Assembly: GCF_029784165.1 (NCBI RefSeq) | Contig: NC_073695.1 | Coordinates: 234,285,844 to 234,349,843 of the forward strand | DNA: 64,000 nucleotides | Direction: 5' to 3' | Source: Wyeomyia smithii | Lineage: Eukaryota > Arthropoda > Insecta > Diptera > Culicidae | Shown: one piece after another, positions 42,501 to 53,271 of the stretch | Layout of the letters: the number at the start of each line of letters is the position of its first letter | Position numbering within the stretch: position 1 is the first letter of the stretch | Notes under the pieces: model-generated | Told to the model about the DNA's origin: nothing | Databases searched by the model: none | Seen by the model: the letters and a program-made list of their open reading frames with translations, nothing else | Position numbers and translations under genes: made by a program

Positions 42501-43535
42501 ATGTGCAATGAAAGCGTTCGAAACCTGCTACGAAGGTCGCAATAAAATCTGTGTAGACGCAAACGAACAAAATTTTCACACACGCAGGCATAATCAGGAT
42601 TGCCACTCACATTTTTAAATAATCTGTGGGAATTCTGAAAAAAAAAAAACTGGAAAAAACCGGATCCTAAGAAATGACAAAATGGTCAACATTTAACAAC
42701 TTCACAAGAAGTATAAAGCTAGCTCAATTTTGTTGGTTTCGTTGGAAAGTCGAGAAATCTCGTAATCAATAATGTCGTTAAAACATCGAATTAAAGAGAA
42801 TAAGAAGCACTTATAAAAGGAACAATTTTCTGTCTTAAGTATGTGATAAACATGGGTTTTGTTGTTAACTAAATTAAATTTTAAAGTCTACTCTGCAAGA
42901 TGTTTTTTGACGCCAAGCATCTAAGTCTTTAAGTTTAGGTGCTATTTTACTTTAAAAGCAATAAGCTGTGCCTTCATTTAGTGTTGTAAGATCTATTTTC
43001 TTCAATCTGCATGTTGTTCAACATAGAAGCATACCTTTCAAAACAATAACAATGTGCGTTGAACGGTTTATTTTTCACTTATTGAAAAGGTGTGATCCGC
43101 ATCCTCATGAAACCTAGAAAACCTTTATTCGTGAAAATAGCGAAAAACAAAAGCTGTATAACTACAGATAAATCTGAATACTGGCTCTTATCAAACACCC
43201 TCTCAACAAAAAGACGCACAAAGACCAAGCAATTTTCTGAGGTAGGAACTAGCGTAACTGCGAGTAATTCCGCGCAGCACATTTTTCCGCGCACTCATCA
43301 TAAAAAACTATTTTTCAACAGTAAATTTCGCTAAAACACAGTTAACTTATGTGCTTTACCATGTGCATAGCATAGCCTGCTATAATAGTACAGAGATTAG
43401 GTATGTTTTAGTAAAATTTACTGTAGAAAAACAGTTTTTTAAGCTGAGTGCGCGGGAAAATGTGCTGCGCAGAATTACCCGCAGTCACGGTACGTCTTTT
43501 TTACTGGGGTAAATTCTGTGAGGTCATCTGAACGA
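42501..43535. other. No gene recognised
   Basis: AT-rich sequence between repeat copies. Near 43,255-43,330 and 43,425-43,490 an inverted pair (CGCGCAGCACATTTTCC and GGAAAATGTGCTGCGC) marks a small fold-back element. Confidence 0.45.
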
Positions 43536-43612
43536 CACGAAAGCGATCCGAACTGCTCCTACTCGTCTCTTTTGGAAATTGGTGTGCAGTCTCCCAACAT
43601 CGTGTATTCTGT
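43536..43612 (-). repeat. Dispersed repeat, partial copy
   Basis: ATCCGAACTGCTCCTACTCG followed by GTGCAGTCTCCCAAC matches the inverted repeat copy at 46,790-46,860. Confidence 0.6.
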
Positions 43613-44076
43613 AATTTCGATGTTTTGTGCAACATCAGAACCGACAATCACATTACGCGACGCGGTAGCAGCCCGAAACCGGTCGACTAAAACGTAAATT
43701 CTAATGCGTTTTGTTGTAAGAACAATAAGGCTGATACAAATTTCGAATTCTTTTTATGTCCAAGGTTATCAAAGTTAGCAGAGGGGGTGGCAAAAGATAA
43801 ATAACACCTAGACGAAAAAAAAGAAATATCTTTGATCAAATAAATGTTGAAAAATAACACTTTATTATTATTATTATTATTTATTTCACTTGCCTTTCGA
43901 CGACACTCTCGCTGTCACCTGACTTGTTTGTTGCTAAATTAAGCATTTATGCTGTCAAAAAACGAACGGAATGAACAAAACGGTTTGAGCTTTTTTTTCT
44001 TCCCCTTCCAATATTCAAGATTTTTGAAGGGGGGGGGGGGGGGGTGACATAAAATGAAAATAAAATTTGTAACGAC
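43613..44076. other. No gene; microsatellite and homopolymer
   Basis: Contains a TTA microsatellite at about 43,860-43,883 and a G homopolymer of about 14 nt at 44,029-44,044 just before the hAT-like element. No gene seen. Confidence 0.5.
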
Positions 44077-44613
44077 TAGGGTTGCCACCTCTCCGGGTTT
44101 CACCCGAAGTCTCCGGGTTTGGGAGGTGATTTCTGGGTCTCCGGGTGAACGCGAAATTTCTCCGGGTCTGCGATGTAATTCCGGCTCTGGGTGAAAGCGA
44201 AATTTCTCTGAGCCAGCGAAATTATTATCAACTCGCTCTGGAGTCAGAAACTGACCAATTTATTTTCAAGTCCTACGTAATTTCGGCATTGATTTTTCCT
44301 TAAGAGATTTTAAGGCTGTCAAATTTACAGTGAATCTTTGTCGTTTAAATATTTTATTGAAATTGGGTCCTACAGTTTTACCCGGTTTGCTGATTTTTAT
44401 ACATCAGCTGAAAGAGTGCTATTTTCTGAGTTAAACGTAATTTTTGAAAAATGTTTATCGTTTTCCTTCGTTTTTTAAATGAAGAATAGAAAACTGCTCG
44501 AAATGCCTTAAATGACAGTTCTCCCATATACCGTACATGGGCGAAATGCCATATCCAGCTTTCCACGAGCAGTAATGGCGGATAGGGCACACAGCCCATT
44601 ATGACGTTTTGTG

Positions 44614-44947
44614 CAAGGGAATGGTATGGTAGCCTTCAAGCGTTACGAACATCTATTTCTGTACCGTTTGTCCCAAAACTACTTTTTCTGCTGTCACAGT
44701 TTGCTTCACTTTGCTTTGGGACACAATGAATGTACTAAATATCACTTAGAATATCACATACCATGTGAAAACCTTAAGAAATTGCTCAAAACTGTCTGAT
44801 ATGCTATCAATAATTGCAGTCAACATTTAGCCGGTTTGCCCGAATCAACATAAGATAAGGGTGAACTGCCCATTTTTCGGGTGCCAGTGCCAGTGATGTT
44901 GGTTACGCGTCAAATGTATGGTAGCTGACAGCGATGCCATTCCCGTG
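44614..44947. mobile_element. Nested hAT-like MITE
   Basis: 334 bp with a perfect 8-bp duplication GTTTTGTG (44,606-44,613 and 44,948-44,955). Termini are CAAGGGAATGG and CACGGGAATGG (right end read on the minus strand). The inverted arm of the host element (about 45,975-46,000) lacks it and is contiguous across the site, which confirms a clean insertion. Confidence 0.82.
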
Positions 44948-45098
44948 GTTTTGTGTAGGTCGGCCAATTTTCAATCGCAGCAACGGAGTAGAAATTATAT
45001 CAACGTCATAACGTAGCATAGCAACTTCAACAAACAATGGGCGTTTTGTTATTCAGATTTCGTCGTGCGCATGCGCGGATCGAAATAAACAAAACTGG

Positions 45099-45895
45099 GT
45101 CTCCTACGAAAGGCAGAAAATCAAAAGGCAGAACCACGAAAGGCAGAATCACGAAAAGCAGAATTACGAAAGGCAGAATATTTCATAAGGCAGAATAACG
45201 AATAGCAGAATCACAAAGAGTACCAATGGCATAATCAAAAAATGGTCTATTTTCTTTTTAACAACACACACTTGCGGCCTTTGGCTGACTCTATTGTCCA
45301 AGTGTATGCTGTCCTTACTCGATACCGCTCGTTCGGACTTAACTAAGGGAAAGAAAACCTGTTTGAATAATCCTAGAAAACCAGTAGATCAGTTGTTTGT
45401 ATGCGAGAGGCCGCCGCTTCCGAATTATGCGTCTTCGCCGCATGAATTGATTTATGTTATTTATAACCAACAAGCCGTTGTGACTAGTGTAAGTTATATC
45501 TGACATCGAAAAATTACTCTCCGCGATGCCGTGAGAGTCTTTAGGACCTGAGCCAAAGCAATTTGCGCGTTTCGGATATAATAATTAGGCTTGATTCGCA
45601 CATCACATCAAAACTGGTCATTGCTTGTGACCAGTTATTATGTCTGGTTACCAAATATTAAAAAATATATGTAGAGTAGTAGCTTTGATAGCGTGATCAG
45701 GATTCCCAACAATTTGCCATCACACACTTGGCTATCGTGAGTCAGGTTTTGCTACCAGTGATTCTGCCTTTCGTGTCCTTCGAAATTCTGCTTTTTGAAA
45801 TATTCTGCTTTGTGTGTACGGTCATAGAGTTCTGCCTTTCATGATTCTGCCTTTCGTGCCACTGCCTTTCGTGATTCTGCCTTCTGTGGCGAACC
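45099..45895. repeat. Inverted arrays of a ~14-bp AAAGGCAGAAT repeat
   Basis: About seven imperfect copies of CGAAAGGCAGAATCA at 45,099-45,225 face about seven reverse-oriented copies at 45,760-45,895. About 530 bp of non-repetitive sequence lies between them. Arrays like this are subterminal transposase-binding clusters in some DNA transposons. Here the arrays flank the inner element within the hAT-like unit. Confidence 0.7.
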
Positions 45896-46299
45896 CAACA
45901 AAACTGTTTTTTAAAGTTGCTATGCTACATTGCAACATTTTTTGGTTTTCACTCCGCTACTGCGATTGAAAATTGGCTGACCTACACAAAACGTTAAAAT
46001 GGGCTGCGTGCATTATCCGCCATTACCGCTCGTGGAAAGCTGGATAAGACCTTCCGAGCAGTTTTTTAATCTTCATTTGAAAATCGAAGGAAAACGATAA
46101 ACATTTTCTAAAAATCACGTTTTGCTCAGAAAACGCTTTATCACACGATATAAGAAAAAAACTGGTATAGCTTTAGGACCAAATTGTCACCAAAATCGCC
46201 GTATTCGATGGGCTGTTAAGAATTGCTAAAATAAATAAAATAAGTAAATGGTGTAAATCATTTGGTGAAAATGAATCACATCAAGCATGTCGATGCACA

Positions 46300-46550
46300 C
46301 ATGGCCGGATTAAGATGCTAGGGAGCCCGGGGCAGATATTTTCGTGGGGCCCTATTTACTAAAAAAATTTTAGGGTAGGAAATTTTTGAATTTTGAAATA
46401 ATCCACACTTCGCTGGAAGGTGACGAGCAAACAAAAAGATCTCCACTCTGTCTTCACGTCTAGCCCAGGTCTAGAGGGGGCCCTAAGATCGGAAGGCCCG
46501 GGGCGTTTGCCCTCTTTGTCCCTTCCTCAAATCCGAGCCTAAATGCACAT
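46300..46550. repeat. Small fold-back repeat with GGGGCCC arms
   Basis: TGGCCGGATTAAG and AGCCCGGGGC on the left face GGCCCGGGGCGTTTG and AAATCCGAGCC on the right, with GGGGCCCTA-type segments inside. Probably another small MITE nested in the hAT-like element. Ends are approximate. Confidence 0.45.
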
Positions 46551-46689
46551 ACAAGACCCCCCCCCACCTCTCACGCTACTTTGAAAATCTTCGGGTTAGA
46601 TATTCCTATCAGATGGCAACCCTAGTAACGGCCTAAATGTTGTTTGTCTGGTCTCGCGACGCGTCGCGTAATGTGATCGTGTATACTAC

Positions 46690-46890
46690 TCGTAAAAAAA
46701 ATTAGTAACACCCGATCCCTGAGTAAGAGACATCTTCGGCAAGAAACGGATAAAGTGTACCTGCACTTACTCGTCTCTTTAGAAACGAATGTACAGTGCA
46801 ATCCGAACTGCTCTTACTCGTCTCTTTAGAAATTAATGTGCAGTCTCCCAACGGTGTGTGCTTTGCACGCAAAAAGTGAGTAGCACCCGA
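46690..46890 (-). repeat. Dispersed repeat, inverted copy 2
   Basis: Reverse-oriented copy of 42,290-42,500 with CACCCGATCCCTG at both ends (about 46,709 and 46,886). It also carries two ACTCGTCTCTTTAGAAA blocks. Confidence 0.65.
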
Positions 46891-47049
46891 TCCCTGCACA
46901 AAACATACAATGTTCAACGGAGCCAACTAAATCTTATTTCTAGAGTATCATATAGACTAAAAGCAAATTTTTTATCCTCGCTGCCGACTACGAGCCCAAA
47001 CTAAATCTAGGACTGAAACCAGCATGTTTTTTTTTTCGATGGTTTTGTT

Positions 47050-47530
47050 GGCATTGTTAGATGAGTACACTTATGCTTTTCAAATAGCCGTAATGAAGTC
47101 TCGTCCTACATCCAACTTCCGAAACCAAGGTATCTAACCTTTGGAATGATGCTGTGCAAGAACCTTCCCAATTCTCCCTTATCCCACGAGGTCTGCCAGT
47201 TGAGAAGCGTACTCTGACGTGAAATTTGTAAAAACTCATTGTAGGCAATTGGTCTATCGTAAATATCACCGTTTGTTGCGCCCACCTTAGTCAAAGTGTC
47301 CGCTTTCTCATTGCCAGGAATGAAACAATGAGAAGAGACCCACACTAAGGTAATCTGAGAAGGTTTTTCGGATAAAGCACTCAAATGTTCCCGTATTTTC
47401 CCCAGAAAATACGGTGAGTGCTTTTCATTTTTTGTCGATCGGAGAGCCTCAATAGAACTAAGACTGTCCGTAAAGATGAAGTAATGGCCCTTGTGCATTT
47501 TTATTCGTGACGTTATGGCTGGATTGTCTA
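47050..47530 (-). pseudogene. I-like non-LTR retrotransposon RNase H fragment
   Basis: The frame at 47,106-47,498 carries FIFTDSLSSIEALRS, LVWVSSHCFIPGNEKADTLT and VGATNGDI, the RNase H domain found in I, R1, Outcast and related clades (usual form WVPSHCGIPGNExAD). It lies within the decayed copia element on the same strand. RT and endonuclease parts are not seen, so this is a fragment. Confidence 0.8.
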
Positions 47531-47699
47531 GATGAATCTAATCGAACGTCGTAGCCTATTCGGTGGTTCACAACGGTTTTGTCACCGTCTTCTTTTTTTA
47601 TTGCCTCCTAGAGCGGTATCGTATCTTTCCTCTTCTTCATGGTCGTTATTTGTTGCTGCTTCGGTATGGCCATCGTCAAGTTTGTGACCATTCCACAAT

Positions 47700-48270
47700 T
47701 CATATGACGTAATTGAAACGGATTTTGATTGTTCAGTCCTTAATCGAATTGTAGACACCGGCTCATCTCGACCAGATACCGGTTCCGTTGCTCTGCTGCT
47801 CCGTTATGATGCAGACTGTAGGCGACCGTGTATAGCGCCTAGATGCCCTCTCAACGGTAGAACGATCGTAGCCTGTCGCTTCTGTACTCTTCTCCTTGAT
47901 CAAAGCGTACCACTTTTGGTTTACGACCAACCTGTGTTTCGGCCGTCTCGGCAGATTATAAATTCTTATCTACTGCTTCCAATTTCTCCCTCAGCAGGAA
48001 CAGCGTGCCATGAAGTACCGGAATCCGGTCGCGGATGGTACCTTTACTGGACCGCATACGTCCGTTTTTACCAGGTCAAATGAGGTCTTGGTACTCGATT
48101 TCGGTTCCTTGGGAAAGGGTGTACGGGAGCTTTTGCTCTTACAGCAACACTCGCAGAACGCCTTAGCTCCGCACTCGTGGATGTTCAATCTGATGACCAA
48201 ATCGTCCCTTTTTATCCGGGATATCGCGTTCAGGTCCCGGTGACAGAATCTCCGGTGCCACTCATGTTTG
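47700..48270 (-). pseudogene. Ty1/copia pre-integrase and integrase remnant
   Basis: Minus-strand EWHRRFCHRDLNAISRI leads into LNIHECGAKAFCECCCKSKS, the gag-pre-integrase zinc-binding motif (HxxxxH...CxxC degenerate), then DLVKTDVCGPVKVPSATGFR, the integrase start (D-V-CGP). Downstream sequence to about 47,700 contains only fragments. It is broken by stops. Confidence 0.8.
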
Positions 48271-48499
48271 CAACCCTTGTCGCTGAAGACCGCTGTAGTT
48301 TGTTCGCGCTGAAGCTGCTGTAGTTTGTTCGCTTATTCTGAACGTGTAAAAAGAGGCTATCTCGCAACATGCGTGGTCGAAAATGGACATTGGCAGTGCT
48401 GTTGGTCCAGATGTCATTCCGTCTCTGATTTTAATAAAGTGCGCCGAATCGCTCAGTTTCCCACTCACCTTTATCTGCAATCGTTCGATAGAAGAATCT

Positions 48500-49300
48500 A
48501 CATTTCCTACACTGTGGAAAGAGTCGTTCATGTTTCCTGTCCACAAATAAGGAGACAAACGTAATGTGGCCAATTACCGCGGAATTACATCGGTTTGCGC
48601 AGATTCCAAACTACTTGAGTTTCTGGTAGGAGACATCATATTTTCTGCTTCCAAATCATACATATCGCCAGATCAACACGGATTCATTCGTTCTATTGAC
48701 ACGTTTCTTGTTTAGTTTACGTCATATTTCACACGTTGACTAGAATCATACTTGGTTAACCGTCGCCTTTGCGTAAAGCTCACTGCGGCGAAATCTGATT
48801 ATTACACAAACTGCTCTGGCGTTCTCCAAGGTCTCGTTATTTTCCAACGACATATTCCGCTTGCTTCCACATGGAGTTAGTTTAGTGCGCAGACGACTTG
48901 AAAATATATGTAATAATACGGAACATTGAAGACTGCAAGGGACTTTAGCGGATGATCGATCTCTTTCAAGATTAGTGTCTGAGAAAACGCATGACTATCA
49001 GTGCCCAAAAATGTTGTATTATATCGTTTACCCGTAAAACTGCACCAATCATATGGACAACGGAAGATTTTACCGACCCATACAGCTTGCGATCACTGTA
49101 CTATTCACTTGTACGATCATCCCTCGAGACTGCATGTGTAGTATGGAGTCCTTATACGGATCTTTGGATCGCCCGGTCCGAAGCTGTCCAGAAATAATTC
49201 ACGAGATTTTTCCCCAGACTGTCTCCGTGGAACAATGCAGCCAGACAGTCTTCGGAGAGCAAACCGAACAAATCTTCGTTGCACTCGGTGCATCCAGATA
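48500..49300 (+). pseudogene. Jockey/CR1-like RT remnant, plus strand
   Basis: Coding-like blocks in order: LWKESFMFPVHK, GDKRNVANYRGITSVCADSK, SYISPDQHGF, then a degraded palm and SLYYSLVRSSLETACVVWSP with LWIARSEAVQK. These are conserved segments of non-LTR RTs and their C-terminal region. Stops and deletions abound. Same family as 14,950-15,498. Confidence 0.72.
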
Positions 49301-49800
49301 GTAGGGATTCCACATTGAAGTGCAGTATTCAACAGCGCAATACAGAGCTTTCTCACTCATTTTGAATCCCAAGTTCCTGTTAGCCTTGTCGGCGGCAAAT
49401 GTCGTGTGTCGTTTGAACTGCGTTAGTTAAGCAGTACTGTACTCCCAAGCCCTTGACACAGTTTTGTGGGTCACTGAGGTGAGTTTGGTAAGTTTTAAAG
49501 TCGGTGCACAACGTTTTCCAGAGAATTTTATTATTTCGCATTTGTCGACGTTTAATTGCAAGCGGTTTTCCGCGCACCATTCTGCGAAAACCCATCAATG
49601 GCCTGCGCTGCAGCATCTGACGGAATTTGCTTGTAGAACAAGAAAGTGGATTCAAACACAACAAACCCGACGGTTTCGGTATAAAGCAAAGAGCGGAGAT
49701 TTCACGGTAGTTGGTAATGTTTCTTCTATTTCTTTTCTTATATACTGGGAACATGTATGCCGATTTCCAGACCACAGAGGAAGACACCAGAGCGGATAGA
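49140..49800 (-). pseudogene. Jockey/CR1-like RT remnant, minus strand
   Basis: Minus-strand blocks VWKSAYMFPVYKKRNRRNIT and NVDKCEIIKFSGKRC, followed by KANRNLGFKMSEKALYC and MWNPYYLDAPSATKI, match the plus-strand copy ending near 49,300. The two copies therefore meet tail to tail. Confidence 0.7.
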
Positions 49801-50152
49801 TAGAGTGAATAGACGACTTCCAGAGGACATGAAAGACCTAAATTTCGAGGCAGCTAATGTTAGTGCACTACTGAAAAAACGGACACGTTTTATTGCAACA
49901 GTCCGTCATTAATAGTTCGTCCACAAGTACACTGGAAAATTTCCGCGAAAACAATTGGCAGGTTTGAACGACAGTGTTCACAGTGTCGCCGTCTAAGTAT
50001 AAACTCGAAATAAGGCCTTCAATTTTACGCTATTTGCTAACATTTTTACAAAACGATTTGGGGTTTCGTTTCAGCCTAAGCTCGACATTTTGAAAGAAGC
50101 TTCGAAAACAATAGCGACATGTGACTTGCTTGGCAACTGTTTGTAGCTAATG

Positions 50153-50990
50153 TTAATCGAAAAGTGGTGGTTCCAAGCATCTCAGGACCACTTTTCTCTC
50201 CGATTTAAGGCGTCTCAATGTGGGGCTCAGCCCGGGCAATTGCTGATGAACAGAAATGGTTTTGTTTGAGACATGTCGATCTATGGAGTAGTTTGAAATA
50301 AGTAAGAGAGTTAAGGCGGCAGTATTTGCGTCATTCGTGTCTAAGACGATATTACAATCGATTCCAGTTAGCAATACGTTGATGTTATCATAATAGACGC
50401 GGGCAAAATCGCACTCCTGAGTCCATGATCCACGGTTCGTCCACGCCTTGATACTCGTTCCGCTTAGCTAAAAATGCAGATGAAAGGGTATTGTAAATTA
50501 CCTCATTCTTTGACGGTTATGATGATGGCTTTTCTGGTTTTCCGGGCTTCAGTTTTTCCCGTTGTGTCTGGAAAATTGCTCACAATTCCACTGTAGATGG
50601 CTCACTTTTTTGCAGTGGTGGCAGGCCACGAAATCGTCTAGGAGAACTGCTTCACCGCTTCGTCAAAGAGTTTTCGTTTGACAAGTTTCAGGGTTATGTC
50701 CTCATCCGACCAGGTTTCAAGTGCGATGTACAGTGTATAGTGTAACAAATGAGCTTGGAAGACTCCTCAAGACCATCGCGACCATTAAATTCGTCTCCAG
50801 CCTTTTTCCGGAATTTGCAAGACTGATGAACAGGTTCTCCATGGCAAAAACGTGCTCCGCCATGTCCTCTCATTCCGAATAACGTTTGTCGCAGATTTGC
50901 TTCTTTCGTGGTCTTCGACGGACTAATCAGCCGTTCAGCGCATGTTGATTGTCTTCGCTCAGCAACCCGATAAGGGAACATCCATAAATG
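50153..50990 (-). pseudogene. Ty1/copia gag and protease remnant
   Basis: Minus-strand frames show the UBN2-type gag (DMAEHVFAMENLFISLANSG, MVAMVLRSLPSSF, LKLVKRKLFDEAVKQFS), a zinc knuckle CHHCKKVSHLQWNC (CX2CX4HX4C intact) and a protease start WIMDSG. It is the 5' part of the copia element that continues at 48,270 and 42,130. Stops and frameshifts are present. Confidence 0.78.
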
Positions 50991-51363
50991 ACGTAGCATT
51001 CGAGGGGAGAGGGGAAGGGGGGTTTGCAGTTTGTGAGGAAATGTGACGAGAGGGATGGTGGGGGGTTAAGACTAGTTACGTAGCAAACTTTCTAATTGTT
51101 CTTTTTTATCACTGTTTTCACGTTTAGGGTCAATTTTATTACTTTTTTGACTTTTGTTGTTCGTTTATGATACATGGTATGTTTTTGATAATAAAATTTG
51201 CAAAAAAATGTCATGTGGGGAGGAGGGGGGTTGTTATAAAGCTACTAATCTAGTAATTATCTAGAGGGAGTCTGATTTTGTGACGAAATGTTACGATGGA
51301 GGAACAAGTGGGGGTCAAAAACAACATAAAAAAGCTACATCATTTTTGGATGTTTACGTTCCG
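50970..51363. mobile_element. Inverted-repeat MITE
   Basis: Arms ACATCCATAAATGACGTAGC and ACATCCAAAAATGATGTAGC (right arm read on the minus strand) enclose a G-rich body with tandem GGGGAGG-like runs. This is a common mosquito MITE type as I recall it. Terminal bases and target duplication were not resolved. Confidence 0.6.
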
Positions 51364-51392
51364 TTCTCATGATTTGAACGGTTACTGACTAA

Positions 51393-53268
51393 AGCGGCTA
51401 TTACACGAAGCAAATATTTGTTATTTTTGATACCGGATTTATTTGCGCAAATTTTTTCTACGAGCAAATATATTTGTTATGCAATTACACTACAGCAAAT
51501 ATTTACCTCAAAACCTGTTTGCTTGAATGCTAGCAAAGTCTCTATGTTCATTTTATGGTAAATTTGTTTGCTATGCTATTACACGATGCGAAAAATATGA
51601 AGCAAATCTAGTTTTCATTTGCAACACAATAATTCAACTGTCAATCGAAAACATTGTTTCTGTGTTTTAGTGGTTTAGGTTCAATAACGGTAGTGTTCGA
51701 CATTATATATTTTGTTTCAAGTGAGAATGGCTGATTTCGAAGAAGAAGATTTGCTGTTGGTTTGCGTTTTGGTCATGCTTGCCAATTCACCATTGAAAAT
51801 GGTGAGAATCGGAAACGTCGTCAGATGCGCAGTGTGTGGGTGCGTGATTGGGTGAAACGACGAGAAGACCGAGGATTCTACAATCAACTTCTTCGAGAAC
51901 TCGAAGATGACGGGCCGTTGTTATATCAGAACTTTCTGCGCATGAACATAGACGATTTTCACACCCCTTTGGAATAGGTATATCCATGATCCAAAAAGCT
52001 GGATTCAAATATGTGAGAAGTTATTTCTACCGGTGAAAGGCTAGCTCTCACATTGCGCTTTGTTGCAACAGGTGATATTTTCATGTCGTTACAATATCTC
52101 TTTCGTATCCCACAATCAACAATAATTACCGAAGTTTGTGACGCAATATACAAAGCTTTGAAGCCTGATTTTTTATGGTCTCAAACATCTTTTAGCTCAA
52201 CAATTAACGATGTTATTTATGTCATAGTTTTCCTAAACTGAAGAAAGTTGGCTGAAATTAGCTGAAAATTGCAACAATAGATGGAATTTTCCTCATTGCA
52301 TCGGCCTATAGATGGAAAGCACATCGTGATGAAAGCCCCAGCACATCCAGGAAGTGTTTATTAAAATAATAAAGATTAGAAATTATTCCAATACTTTATG
52401 AGAATCACAATATTGCTTGCTGCGTTCTCCACAACTAGGTACCTTATGATGCAAAGCAGGATTCATTTTGATCCTACGATGGTCGATCGCTACGACGATC
52501 AAGGAAGTCTCATTGATGGTGATTGACGTAAAGTTAACAATATGAAGAATAGCGTTTTACCCACTCGAAGTATATCGTACTTTTGTAGGTAACAGAGGCA
52601 AACAAATACGTGATGGATTATCCCAATATTTTGTACATGAAGAGGAAGTTAATTTTCAATATGGTCGTATATAAATAAATTATTGAAATTTTGTGTAATA
52701 ATTGTTTTGTTTATTAGATAAAATTGTTAGAAGGAAAAACATGACTATTTTTTTTAAATATTTGTATTATTAATAATTAGTATTTAAAATACAAAAACGA
52801 CAATAGAACTACTCAAACAAAATTATGTCATTGGTGGAATGGTTTTCGGATTCTATGCAGTCCAATCAATAGCAGCAGTGAATTCAAAATTACAAAATAA
52901 ACACACGAAGGTTTTCACGTTGCTATCCCGTAAATTACAGTCTCAAAATTTATTAATTAGTTTTTTTTGCACATCAACACTATTTATCGTTTTGAGTGAA
53001 CAAAATTTACCGTATTAAGTGAATAATTTTTCAATCATATCATAAAATATCACACTCGCTTGTCTGCTACGTGAAAAACTGATTTGACACATTGATACTC
53101 ATTTGCTGTAGTTTGCTCATACCCAATTCCAGTATGACTAGTATGCTAGTATTTTATTTAGCAAACACAACAGCAAATATTTTTTCGCAAAAAATATTTT
53201 GATATTACACGGACAAACAAATAATAACTGTCATTTTATGCAAATATTTGCTCCGTGTAATAGCCGCT
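51393..53268 (+). mobile_element. PIF/Harbinger element with decayed transposase
   Basis: 1,876 bp with TAA target duplications (51,390-51,392 and 53,269-53,271). Terminal inverted repeats are AGCGGCTATTACACG followed by A/GAGCAAATATTTG. It contains a recognisable but broken Harbinger transposase on the plus strand. Confidence 0.88.
51727..52676 (+). pseudogene. Harbinger-type transposase pseudogene
   Basis: Starts ATG with MADFEEEDLLL. After a frameshift, VWVRDWVKRREDRGFYNQLL and ELEDDGPLLYQNFLRM follow; then FVATGDIFMSLQYLFRIPQS (helix-turn-helix region), NNRWNFPHCIG and PIDGKHIVMKAPAHPGSVY, holding the first catalytic Asp. The C-terminal end ANKYV/REIRD-like segment and FVHEEEVNFQYGR close the protein. 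The middle, including the second catalytic Asp and the Glu, is deleted, and stops are frequent. Confidence 0.8.
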
Positions 53269-53271
53269 TAA

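Larger units (their letters stand above)
44077..46624. mobile_element. hAT-like element, 2.5 kb, with nested insertions
   Basis: Termini TAGGGTTGCCA are inverted (44,077-44,087 and 46,614-46,624). 8-bp flanks GTAACGAC (44,069-44,076) and GTAACGGC (46,625-46,632) differ at one base. Both traits are hAT hallmarks. No transposase is recognisable. The interior holds a large inverted repeat (44,355-44,613 plus 44,956-45,035 against 45,900-46,196), a nested hAT-like MITE, and inverted AAAGGCAGAAT arrays. Confidence 0.75.

Noticed and set aside
42194..42610. 138-codon minus-strand and 111-codon plus-strand frames
   Set aside because: Both run through a dispersed repeat with copies at 43,536 and 46,690 that do not preserve the frames.
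44029..44044. G homopolymer and nearby TTA microsatellite as functional elements
   Set aside because: Simple low-complexity sequence with no structural context beyond proximity to an insertion.
45099..45895. CRISPR-like repeat array
   Set aside because: Repeats are imperfect, about 14 bp, without unique spacers, in two opposed arrays, and the genome is eukaryotic.
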